Assembly (NCBI GenBank): GCA_021399445.1
Contig: JAJTUQ010000003.1
Location: 1 to 64,000, forward strand
DNA length: 64,000 nucleotides
Reading direction: 5' to 3'
Origin: Xylogone sp. PMI_703
Lineage: Eukaryota; Ascomycota; Leotiomycetes
Shown: positions 55,301 to 64,000 of the stretch, piece after piece
Layout of the letters: the number at the start of each line of letters is the position of its first letter
How positions within the stretch are numbered: the first letter of the stretch is position 1
Translations under genes and position numbers: made by a program
Notes under the pieces: generated by a model
What the model was told of the DNA's origin: nothing
The model's database searches: none
What the model saw: the letters and a program-made list of their open reading frames with translations, nothing else

Positions 55301-56609
55301 TGTAAGAAGTACTTCAAACCAGAACCTTTCACTATATCTATAATAGACCTTGATACCATTAAGGATTGATATCAATTGTACACCATTAGAATGGCGATGT
55401 CGCAGGGAGCAGAGTAGACTAAAACGCATGGCTCTCACATTTCTCTCTATACCGGCAGGGTCATCAGAACCAGAGAGGACCTTCTCGGGCACTCGTAGGA
55501 CATGCTCGTAGGAAAGTCTACGTCTCAGCTGCCAAAATATTGAGAGAATTGAGTGAATTGGTAGCTAGTTACAAGAAGGACATATTCGACCAGCGTATCT
55601 TAATGGGATGGGGCGACTGCCCATAGTTCCGCAGCTGGAGGATGATCTAAGGATAGTCCATGAAGAGTTAGCAGGCTTCGTTGAAAGTTTTAAGCTTATG
55701 CTATAAATCTGTTACTATTCTGTTAACCTGTTATGTTAAGATGTTATAGCGTCATAGTTTGTTGTGTTAATCCGTTACATGTCATTAACCGATTAACAGG
55801 ACACCCATGTATGCTTGCGTTGACAGTATACAGAAGTCAACAAACCCTCATACAACTTCACCATGAGCTTCTATCCTGTTAACTAAGAGTGAGGTAGTGT
55901 CTGAATAACATAATAAAAAGAATTATATAGTACAAATATGTCTGCAGCTGACTGAGACTAAAAGCAATATAACTTCGTTTCTTCTTATCGGTATCCTAAT
56001 ATTTTCCTGGGCACTTTAACCAATCAACTCAAATCCAACCTACTGTACTTCACGAAGCCAGCCGTTCACAGCCCTACAGCCCATCTATAAAACTGGAATT
56101 ACCACCACGTGCATACTCGACCCAACCTTAGCGATAGTATGATGCTTCATATCCCGATATTGCTCCGGCCATCAGTTTTCTCTTTCCCCTGAAGTTAATT
56201 TCAGGACCAACCCATGAAAGTCTCCTTGAACATCTCCATCTTCCAAAATGATTACTTGACCACTTCCTGTTGAAGCGTCCTCATAATCTTGTCGTCCTAG
56301 GTCATCAGTACTCTTTTTGAGGTGTTCTAGTTCAAGAAGGATCTTGTTGTGCAGTTGCATTCTTCCCAGACAAGGTTTGATGGATACAGAGGCTTAATTG
56401 ACGAATTTCTATTCTCGCAGTTAGGGCTCGTTTATAACTATATAACCTGGGTGAAACCGGCTCTTAAGATTGGTCATAGACTGATCACTCTCTAGATCAC
56501 ATTATAGACTAGTAATATGATTCTTTTCTTCTGTATGCTAGCGAAATAGAAGTTGATGGATCTGCGGCAGAGTAGGTATTTGCACCGGTATATAGTTTAC
56601 TAGCAGCTT
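55301..56609. other. Intergenic with small uncertain frames
   Basis: 55.3-55.7 kb may still be hAT debris. A 62-codon minus frame at 56172-56360 ('KILLELEHLKKSTDDLG...', acidic) looks somewhat protein-like, could be a last exon of the frame at 56610-56912, and is not recognised. Confidence 0.35.
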
Positions 56610-56912
56610 CTAGATTAACCCTTCCTTTAAGCCATTAATTTGATTAAAATGATGATAAGCGACTCCCGAGTAGTACTCTTTTTGTAATACCTTTCGTGAT
56701 GTAAGGTATATAGTGTTTGTAAGTGTAAAACGCGAACCGTAAACTTCAAAAAGCCTCCCAAGCGTAAGAAAGAATGAGAAACCCTCGTCCTGAGCTTGTC
56801 GTTTTAAATTATCCAAGGTATCAATGCCAAGTCTGACCAGCATCTTCAAGATCACTTCTAAACTGAGTGAGAGACTCTTGAGTATCTTATCTAAAATATC
56901 ATTTTCCGCCAT
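56610..56912 (-). CDS. Small hypothetical protein, 100 residues
   Basis: ATG 56912 follows an upstream in-frame stop. The protein is rich in Leu/Lys with amphipathic helical stretches (for example 'LDKILKSLSLSLEVILKMLV'), has no signal peptide and no Cys pairs. No family is recognised. A tentative 3' exon could be 56172-56360. Two overlapping minus frames just upstream (57270-57085 and 57134-56934) might be further exons of one gene, but I could not join them with convincing splice sites. Confidence 0.3.
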   Translation of the reverse strand: MAENDILDKILKSLSLSLEVILKMLVRLGIDTLDNLKRQAQDEGFSFFLTLGRLFEVYGSRFTLTNTIYLTSRKVLQKEYYSGVAYHHFNQINGLKEGLI

Positions 56913-57635
56913 CTTTCTTGCGTGATTTCTCCGCTATAAAGCTATAAATATTCGAGCAAAATGGTAGGGTGGCTTGATGATGCCGTACACCATGGCTTTG
57001 GGAAGTGATATAAATGCAGAAACACGTTGCAACTTCGAATCGCCACATCCTCTCTCGTCGGAATAGAAAACTTGTATTGAGGCCTCATTTGTCCCATTCT
57101 GTAGCATAATCTTTGATCTGTGCAGTTTTGCCATGCTTGCGAGATGAGAGACCTTTGAGCAAGCATAAAGATAAGGAACGAGGGGTGTTGCCCATTATCA
57201 TTTCGTTGGCTTGAATAGATATTTCGTATATGAGCCTATAGCCATACGGCGGAGGCGAAATCGTACTCATAATGAATGATATGATTCAGCAACTGATTGA
57301 GAAATATGAGGATAGAAAGTAAAAGGGGGGTATAGATTGTGCTTCTTATACCTTTCTGACAATATGTTCTAGCCCAAAGTATACAAGCTGTGCTTAGCCT
57401 TTTACAGAAGCTCCTTTTCGCTTTTATTTAGTCTCGCAGAACAGCCTGGACATACATGCAGTTCAAGGATTTGCTACGCCTCTGTCTGTATGTGTTAGTC
57501 TGCCGTCGTTTATTCACTCGCTGCTACCAAGACGCATACAGGAAAATGTTCCCTGCGTGTGCCCTAAGGAATTACGTGCCAATGATCGATGCTGACTGTG
57601 GAAAGAGTCTATAAGCTATACCAAAGTTAGATATT
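56913..57635. other. Intergenic or unresolved exons
   Basis: A minus frame from ATG 57270 ('MSTISPPPYGYRLIYEISIQ') looks like a plausible N-terminus of a small protein but stops at 57085. It may be a first exon. Nothing else is supported. Confidence 0.3.
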
Positions 57636-59036
57636 TTATATATACCCTAAATCCAGTCCGGAATTGGCAGCGTCATCTTTCTTTTTTCTACTTTCTCTTC
57701 TGTCTTCTCGCAGCGCTCCATTTCCATAGTCAGCCGGATGCTGGCTTAGCTGCAACTGGCTACTAATGGACTGCTGGGTGAGCTCCCATCCTCGTGGACG
57801 ATGTAAAGACCTGATGCTCTGACGATCTGAAATCACCTGCCCTGCACCAGGAGCAGCTGTGATAATCGTCCCCAGTGTTGCTACTGGGGGAGGTGTTGGC
57901 GAATCTGATCTGAATAAAGGATGAATCTGAGCTTCTCTTAAGCTCCCGTTCCGACTCGTTACCTGCGAACTCTTTCTGGTGACGTCCTTATGACTGTTTG
58001 CTGGACTATAGTTGCGACTCTTTGGCTGGCTCCTTGAAGCCGGCTCCAAATCAAGCAGAATCTCGGGACTTGGACTTCTGCTACTTGTGGGAGTGGCAGG
58101 TATAGTTTGCAGAAACTCTGGAGCCGGTGATGATTTTCCGAGGACAGCCTGCTGTACATAAGGTTCTCCTGAAGACGTATCCCAAAAATTAAAGCTGTCT
58201 TCAACACATAAATTACTCTCGGGATATCCAGAATCCAGGGATTCCGGCCTTTGTGTTGTCTGGCTACCAGATATGAGTTTCGTCTTTGACGTGATTGGAC
58301 GTACAACTTACGATAGTGAATTTCGAACAGATAAACGCCTGCTCCAAGATGGCGGGGATGTTGACTTAACAGAATTGCTCCCTCTGTGATCAATACTCTC
58401 TGGAGGACTTTGGTCTTGTTGCCTCTCAGTCTGCTTCATTTTTGGTAAACTGTGATTTCCCGATTCTACTTGGAAAGGTTGCATTTGCTGATGGAAATCC
58501 ATCCTTTGGATTAAGACAGTGGCTATTATGAACACGATCTCGGAAACCAAAGAAATAGCCCAGACGGCAAAGGCACTAGTTACCAGACTTTCCGTGGAGG
58601 AACCTAGTGTCCGACGAGGAAGATCAGCAATCCTGTTCTGAATCACACTGAGACCAACAATTGTCGCAGCAGTTGACAAGGCGCAAAAAAATCCACAAAA
58701 GCCGGCCAGAAGATATCTGTGCTGTCGACCATGTCCGACATCTTGGATATGTGCTCCATCACGGTGTTGGAATTGCCTTGCAAGCAACATTAATAGCAAG
58801 CCTATAGTAACAAAATTTAGCACTGATGCAATGATTTCCACCTTGTTGCCCTTGAAGCCGGTATATGCGCCAGAGAGAGTGACAGCGAATACTATGTTGA
58901 AAACCAGCAAAGCGATCTCACAGAGTACGGCGAGCACGCCCAGTGGCACAAGAATGCCTCGAGGAACTGTCATGATGTACCGGCGATATGAAGATATTTT
59001 GGACGGTTGAGGTGTCGTGTGGGTATTGCAGCTCAA
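57636..59036 (-). CDS. Four-helix membrane protein with long disordered tail
   Basis: Two exons on the minus strand: 59036-58312 and 58263-57636. The 48-bp intron has GTAAGT...GGTAG. The product has 450 residues. Four hydrophobic helices lie at about residues 27-52, 66-86, 108-130 and 150-176, with a short loop between helices 1 and 2 and a Ser/Thr/Pro-rich hydrophilic tail of some 270 residues. An internal ATG at residue 22 is an alternative start. The tetraspan layout recalls fungal MARVEL- or SUR7-like proteins, but no diagnostic motif is visible, so I give no function. The tail has many Ser-Pro and basic sites and could be phosphorylated. No damage seen. Confidence 0.72.
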
Positions 59037-60874
59037 ACTGAAAACGAACTAACGGAGCGAGACAGGCCGACAGTGTCTCGATTTTGTAATGGTTGGCAAA
59101 TGAAGGACAATTGACCCTCTTTAAGAGCTCCGGACCTGTGAAATGAATGCTTGACGTAACAGCTGCACAGGGGCGTAGCGGTCCTAACAGTTAATGATGG
59201 AACAATTAAACGCGTGGCTGATTGATCGACAGAAGGTACAAAAAAGTGGTCGTTCCAGTTTCCCGGATGTGACAATGTGTGTACAAAAATTTTACAATTT
59301 TTTGAGTGTTTCAGGGTTCCTACCCGGCATGGCCGGGCTGTGGGCCTTTTGGATGAGGTTCAGGTTTGGCTGTTAAACGATCTCACTTAGGGTACTAACG
59401 TCTATGGCATGAATGTCTTCAAAAGCAATTTCGACCTGGAATAATGCCGATTGATAATTTTGAAGGAGTGTAAGACAGATGGAAATAAAGAATGACGGTT
59501 CTTAACTCACTGTGGGGAAGCCCGTAACATCTATATCGAGATTTGCTCTGTGCTGAATGCGTTGCTGTCGATCAAATGCAGGTTGTTGGGATCCATCTTA
59601 GAAACATGCACCTGTATCAATCGTCCCAGAGGTATATCCCCTCATTGTTGGGATTCACCTTAGAAAGCGTTGAAGTGGATGACTTGGTCTGTGCAGACAT
59701 GATCAGCCTGGTGGGCTTGCAGCTTGGCCCCTACAGAAGTAGCACCCATGGCATGGTTGGTAAAATCAATGTAGGACGTAGAGACGGCTCATGACACAGG
59801 TCGACAAACGGCTCGGCCACCGAGATATCATCTGCATCTCAACTGAGGCCCTACGACGATTTAATTAAGATATTGAGCAGATTATGGGTTCTAGAATGTT
59901 CGCTCCAGGCCTTGCCTACTATTTGCCGGCTCTAATTTGGTGCTGATGCCTGTGGCCTGAGGACTTAAATTAGCCCATGGTCCCAGGCTCACGATGCCTT
60001 AGACGTAAATACATAAAGCTTTGCTTTTCATAAAGACAGTGCAGCAAATCGTAATCTAGAACCATAACGTCTAACCTTAGGGGCTTAGTCTGCCTTGGAA
60101 TGATACGGTGAAATTACATTCTGTTTTCCAAGAAGCTGGAATTAGCTCCCGAGAAAATACATTTCCACCAGTATAAATTCCTTCCCAGACAGGTTGTAAT
60201 GCGATGTGGAAGAGAAAATGGCTTGGAGAAGCAGGAAGCATTATGGATTGATTAAAGAGGAATTCTTTTTGTAGCCTAACCAGTCATGGCTACAGCTGTC
60301 GATTAAATGGCCAGAATCTGTTCACCCGGCCTTGGAGGCCTCCGCATCCAAGATATATGATGCGCTTGGGTTCCCTAACCTTGCAACTATAATCAATATC
60401 TTTGAAAGAAGCGGTCAATGTATCTACTCTAGTAGAGGAGAGATTCAATTCTTTGATGATTACATTAAAGTATCGACATTAGGCTCATCAATTTTACTGC
60501 ACCTTAATGGTAATCAAGCGTATTGAGAATTTGATACATATTGAGTCATATCTTGAGTGCCGATCTCCAAATCTCGATCGGATGCTAAAAGAGTTTTCCC
60601 GCAAAATGATACACAAAGTTGAAGTTATTATGGAAAATTGAATTTCAAAAAGTAGTTGGAGATTGAAAGAACTTGATCCCGGCATTTCAACTTGGCTTCC
60701 ACGTTCAGTCCGAGCTAGAGTGTCCACGGGGCAGGCTACAAGGTGCCCCCAGTATATCAGCTCCTGCAGAGGACGTATATCGGCACGAGCAGGTTGCATT
60801 AAGGGCTGACATGTAGAGTTGATGTGACAGCGTTAGAATTGATATTATAGTACAAGAATGTGCTGCATTCACAA
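59037..60874. other. Intergenic
   Basis: 1.8 kb without a supported gene. Frames at 59194-59376, 59543-59794 and 60332-60526 (+) and 60494-60799 (-) have no recognisable content. Composition is ordinary. Confidence 0.45.
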
Positions 60875-61966
60875 TTAAATGTTATCCGTGCTTATCGTGC
60901 CTACCTCCACGTCCGCCAATGCATATACAGCTGGTCGAGTAACTAATGAGGCGGAAGAGTCCACCCCCACAGGTTGATTAACCCTGTTGCTGCTAAGTAC
61001 ATTATGCAGCTCAGTCTGGCCTTTGTATCCGAATAGTGACTTGATGAATTCCTTCTGCAATAAAAACACAGGGAACCGAACCGTGACTACGCTAGATGAG
61101 GCAAAAGAGATCTATATATAGTTTTAGCGTAATCCCTCTACGGAACCGGCATTCTGACTTACCCAGAGGACTAGATCCGCAGAAATCAGATCCGCCCAAC
61201 CCACGCCCAGAAGGATGCCAGTGAGGATGAGTATCAAGAAGCAAATTAAACTATTACCTAGATAAAACCATTGAATAAAGTCGTGGTGATGTCCCTTTCT
61301 TACAATGTAAAAAAGATATAAATATCCCACCCATAAACCGGTGTATACTCCACAGGTTCCAAAGAGTATGAGTTTCAAAATGAAGGAGAGCTGATCACTT
61401 TTTTTAATTATCCTGTGGCAATTTTAGCTACCGATCGACAATTCTAAGACCGATTTGATTATACCAGATACAAAGTCCAACAAGTAAGAGATATATCAGA
61501 GTGACTATTCCAAAGCAAGCCTTCTGAACCATTCTGTGGGTCTCAGTAAAGAGATTGCACAAGGATTCAGTCTAAAATACATTAGCAAGAAGATTATTAT
61601 TCTATCAATGCGTATACCTCGTATATTCCTGACGAGCCAGAGTTAAAAAGGAGCAACCCGAAATAAGCGACTTGATGCCTCTGATTGTCTAATCAATCAG
61701 CGTGAGCACTAAAGAGCAGGGAGGAGCATACCATGAACTCTTGATGACACTACGCCTAAAAGGATCGCAGAAGATGCGAAGGAGATGAGGCAAATTGCTA
61801 ACTGCCACGGTCTACGCACTTCGGGTAGAAAATAGCCGCCAACCTGGCTGGAGGCAGCTACAACGGTGACCAATGAGAGGGTGAGGGCCGCTGCGAAGGG
61901 AATTGCGTCTCCTACTGATGATCCAGGGACCACATGCAAGATATCCGTGAAAAGCTTGACTAGCAT
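60875..61966 (-). CDS. Polytopic membrane protein of unknown family, five exons
   Basis: Minus-strand exons 61966-61732, 61670-61618, 61571-61465, 61412-61163 and 61054-60875 join in frame to 274 residues. Introns of 61, 46, 52 and 108 bp have GT...AG ends; the third holds a GCTAAA branch-like site. About five hydrophobic segments are visible: 'IPFAAALTLSLVTVVAASS', 'LAICLISFASSAILLGVVSS', 'CFGIVTLIYLLLVGLCIW', 'FILKLILFGTCGVYTGLWVG', and 'LICFLILILTGILLGVG'. A short hydrophilic C-terminal tail follows ('FIKSLFGYKGQTELHNVLSS'). I do not recognise the family. Exons are short and junctions inferred, so details may be wrong, but four consecutive in-frame splices leaving hydrophobic segments whole argue for a real gene. 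Confidence 0.65.
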
Positions 61967-64000
61967 AATGGTAGAAAAGGCAAATGATAATACACTATAG
62001 AAGGGAAGCGGAAGAAAAGCGGTGAGCAGTGAAAAAATAATAAATATATATGACTGAGAAAGTGAAGTGGACAGAGATTTGTTCCCTCATTCTGTAGCAT
62101 CTTTTTATGCGTTGAACTGGATGATCATGTTAAAGCTAGAAACAACACTAGGAGTAATGATTTCTAACGCGCAGCTCTATTGGTGGATTAAGATGTTATC
62201 ACTAACCCTACTACACTACATTCAGGGAACCCCTCCTCGACATGCAATAACCATGTTTCTTATTTCTTCATCTATACCAGGTACAGAACAATCTTCCCAA
62301 ACTCACTCAGCACCAAACCAGATCAATAACATCACCCAGAATATTAGCCACAATATCCACCAGCAATACAGTTCACGTTAAAAACATCTCCGCCCAGACC
62401 GGCGGAAAAGGTTATGTCTTCTTTTCAAAGATAGGATTCCTGCAGAGGAGCATGCCTTTTCCTCCCTACAATGCCTTTCTCGGTTGAGACAATGCGTATT
62501 CCCTCACACTGCCAATCAGCGAGCTCGTTTTGAAGTCTGGCGGGGTAAACTGTGGATATGAGCTAACATACAATTTAGTGGCAAAATCACGAATCTCAAG
62601 ATCACACTAGCCGGCAAAGGATGCCACCATCACCGACAACAAGGAGTCTGTTATCCACAATAAGAATTCGCGGGCAGGGCTGGTTTGGGGTTTTGGGTTA
62701 ATCAAAACCTGGATATTTTAGAGTGTTACAGAAACGGGGACCAGCCTGGCGCTTGATGTTTTTGGGTTGTGATTGTCGGCCACTTTACTAGTATTTGCCG
62801 GCCAGTGTGTTGGCCTTGAGTTACTTTTGAAGAGTGTTTTGATAGTTCCCTGGCATCGGATTTGATACGCCCTTTTTTTATGTCTATTATATTATGCTCC
62901 TAAAAATCCCCATTTTTGCAAAATACCCATGTATTATTTTTCCCAGAATTTAATTTTATAATAGTAAAGCGCTTTCAAGTCTTAGAGGGGATACCATAGA
63001 AATAAGAATCTGGCCTCACGGGGTAAAATCATAGGTAAAGATTCCTAGATTACATACACAGTGCTCCGAGCAACGTTCTATGTAAGATCGTAAAGCGGAT
63101 TGTTTTTTCTGAATATTTAAAAGCATTATAATCTCAGTTAAACATTATGAAAAAAGGTATGGTTATTATAGCTATTATAGTTATTATGACTTTTTTTATG
63201 TTAAATATAGAATAAAATTTCTGTATATAATGAAATTTTTTTATTCAATAGAAGTAACTCGCGTGTAAAGTCATCTACGTTTTCTTTGGAAAGGGAAGGA
63301 TTACAATTCACTCTCCCAGCCCCTGCCTGTTTTAGAAAAGGCTCGAGGTCTAGACTTTGTTTTCAGAATCAATAACGGTAACACGGGCCTGAGGCCGAGC
63401 TCGTTCGATAACCAGACTTTTCCAATTCTACTAAGCCCGCTCATCCGCGAGCGCTTATCTCGCTCCGCTATCTTCGTGTAAAAGGCACGATCGACAAAGT
63501 GTAAGGGGTCTACTAGCACGTAAAGGTTTCGAAACTAGTTAGTGCATGTTTTAATTTGTTTGAAAAATCCCCGTAGCTGCATGGGAGAAAGAGCTAAGAA
63601 AGAGCTAATTTTGCCATGGAGGGGAAAGAAGAACATCGATCCAACCAGAAGCAAGTAGATGCACGGAGTGGCCGTGACTCTTCGTTTTCCAAAGCATCCC
63701 CAGATTTTTGATGTAAAACGGAGACTTCGCAATTTTTTTTCAGTCATCATGGATTAATGCGGAGATGCTCTGGAATGGATTGTCGCAAAAGGACACCAGA
63801 AATGGGATATTCGGAGTGCCTAGTCAACAACACTTCCCGTGGTGTAAAGTTCTTGTCAAATCTAGGTCTTGTTCATCATCTGGGCAGTTCCACGATTTAA
63901 TTTCTCGCATGGCATCGACCTATGATGCTATACCAACTAGGCGTAGTGCAGGTGGTAAGCACATGACCGTGGCGTTCGGTGGCCCCAAGAAATTCCAATT
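61967..64000. other. Right end of the window without a supported gene
   Basis: 62.0-62.4 kb has a plus frame (62067-62381) that lies in the promoter region of the membrane-protein gene and looks accidental. 62.8-63.3 kb is AT-rich. A minus frame at 63301-63519 and the antisense frame over it have ordinary composition but no recognisable content. A gene running off the right edge cannot be excluded. Confidence 0.4.

Noticed and set aside
62067..62381. Plus frame of 104 codons upstream of the five-exon membrane gene
   Set aside because: It lies divergently in the likely promoter, has Asn/Gln-rich random composition and no family resemblance.
1..64000. tRNA, rRNA or other RNA genes
   Set aside because: I looked for GGTTCRA-type T-arms with paired acceptor ends and found none that folds convincingly. 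A covariance-model scan would settle it.

Overview
The window looks like a chromosome segment of a filamentous ascomycete (Pezizomycotina; a leotiomycete is my guess, and nothing here proves the class). The evidence is genes split by 48-175 bp GT...AG introns, fungal-specific families (fungal-type rhodopsin/Pth11-like receptor, Zn2Cys6 regulator, RGS protein, HAK/KUP potassium transporter, GABA/choline-type permease), and long AT-rich tracts holding transposons wrecked by C-to-T change in the style of repeat-induced point mutation (RIP). It alternates between gene islands and decayed repeats.

Layout. 1-13.4 kb: AT-rich, RIP-like relics of Ty3/gypsy elements and LTRs, into which an apparently young Ty1/copia element (2641-8340; identical LTRs, 5-bp target duplication, intact 1592-residue polyprotein) has inserted. 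13.7-17.5 kb: a methyltransferase pseudogene (leucine carboxyl methyltransferase family) broken by a 439-bp MITE, then a five-exon HAK/KUP K+ transporter. 17.5-22.7 kb: weak sequence, a dead pogo-type element and a second MITE. 23.0-25.9 kb: a two-exon cytochrome b5, a two-exon flavin-fold (PNPOx-like) protein and an SDR pseudogene. 26.3-32.0 kb: hAT relic, a MITE carrying a 17-bp tandem array plus a 31-bp palindrome, and two pogo-type elements abutting at one TA. 32.3-35.1 kb: a C2HC + Zn2Cys6 transcription factor convergent with an intact SDR. 36.0-39.0 kb: nested solo LTRs and half a pogo transposase. 41.6-46.4 kb: rhodopsin-family seven-helix protein and an amino-acid/GABA/choline permease. 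47.5-52.8 kb: an eroded reading frame, an RGS-domain gene and a secreted threonine-rich repeat protein. 54.3-55.3 kb: second hAT relic. 57.6-62.0 kb: two multi-exon membrane proteins of unknown function. 62-64 kb: nothing convincing.

No operon-like cooperation is expected. The plausible functional links are membrane transport (KUP, permease), G-protein-type signalling (rhodopsin-family protein, RGS) and the convergent regulator/SDR pair. I found no RNA gene, CRISPR array or biosynthetic cluster. Exon limits were worked out by hand from splice signals and frame, so individual junctions may be off.
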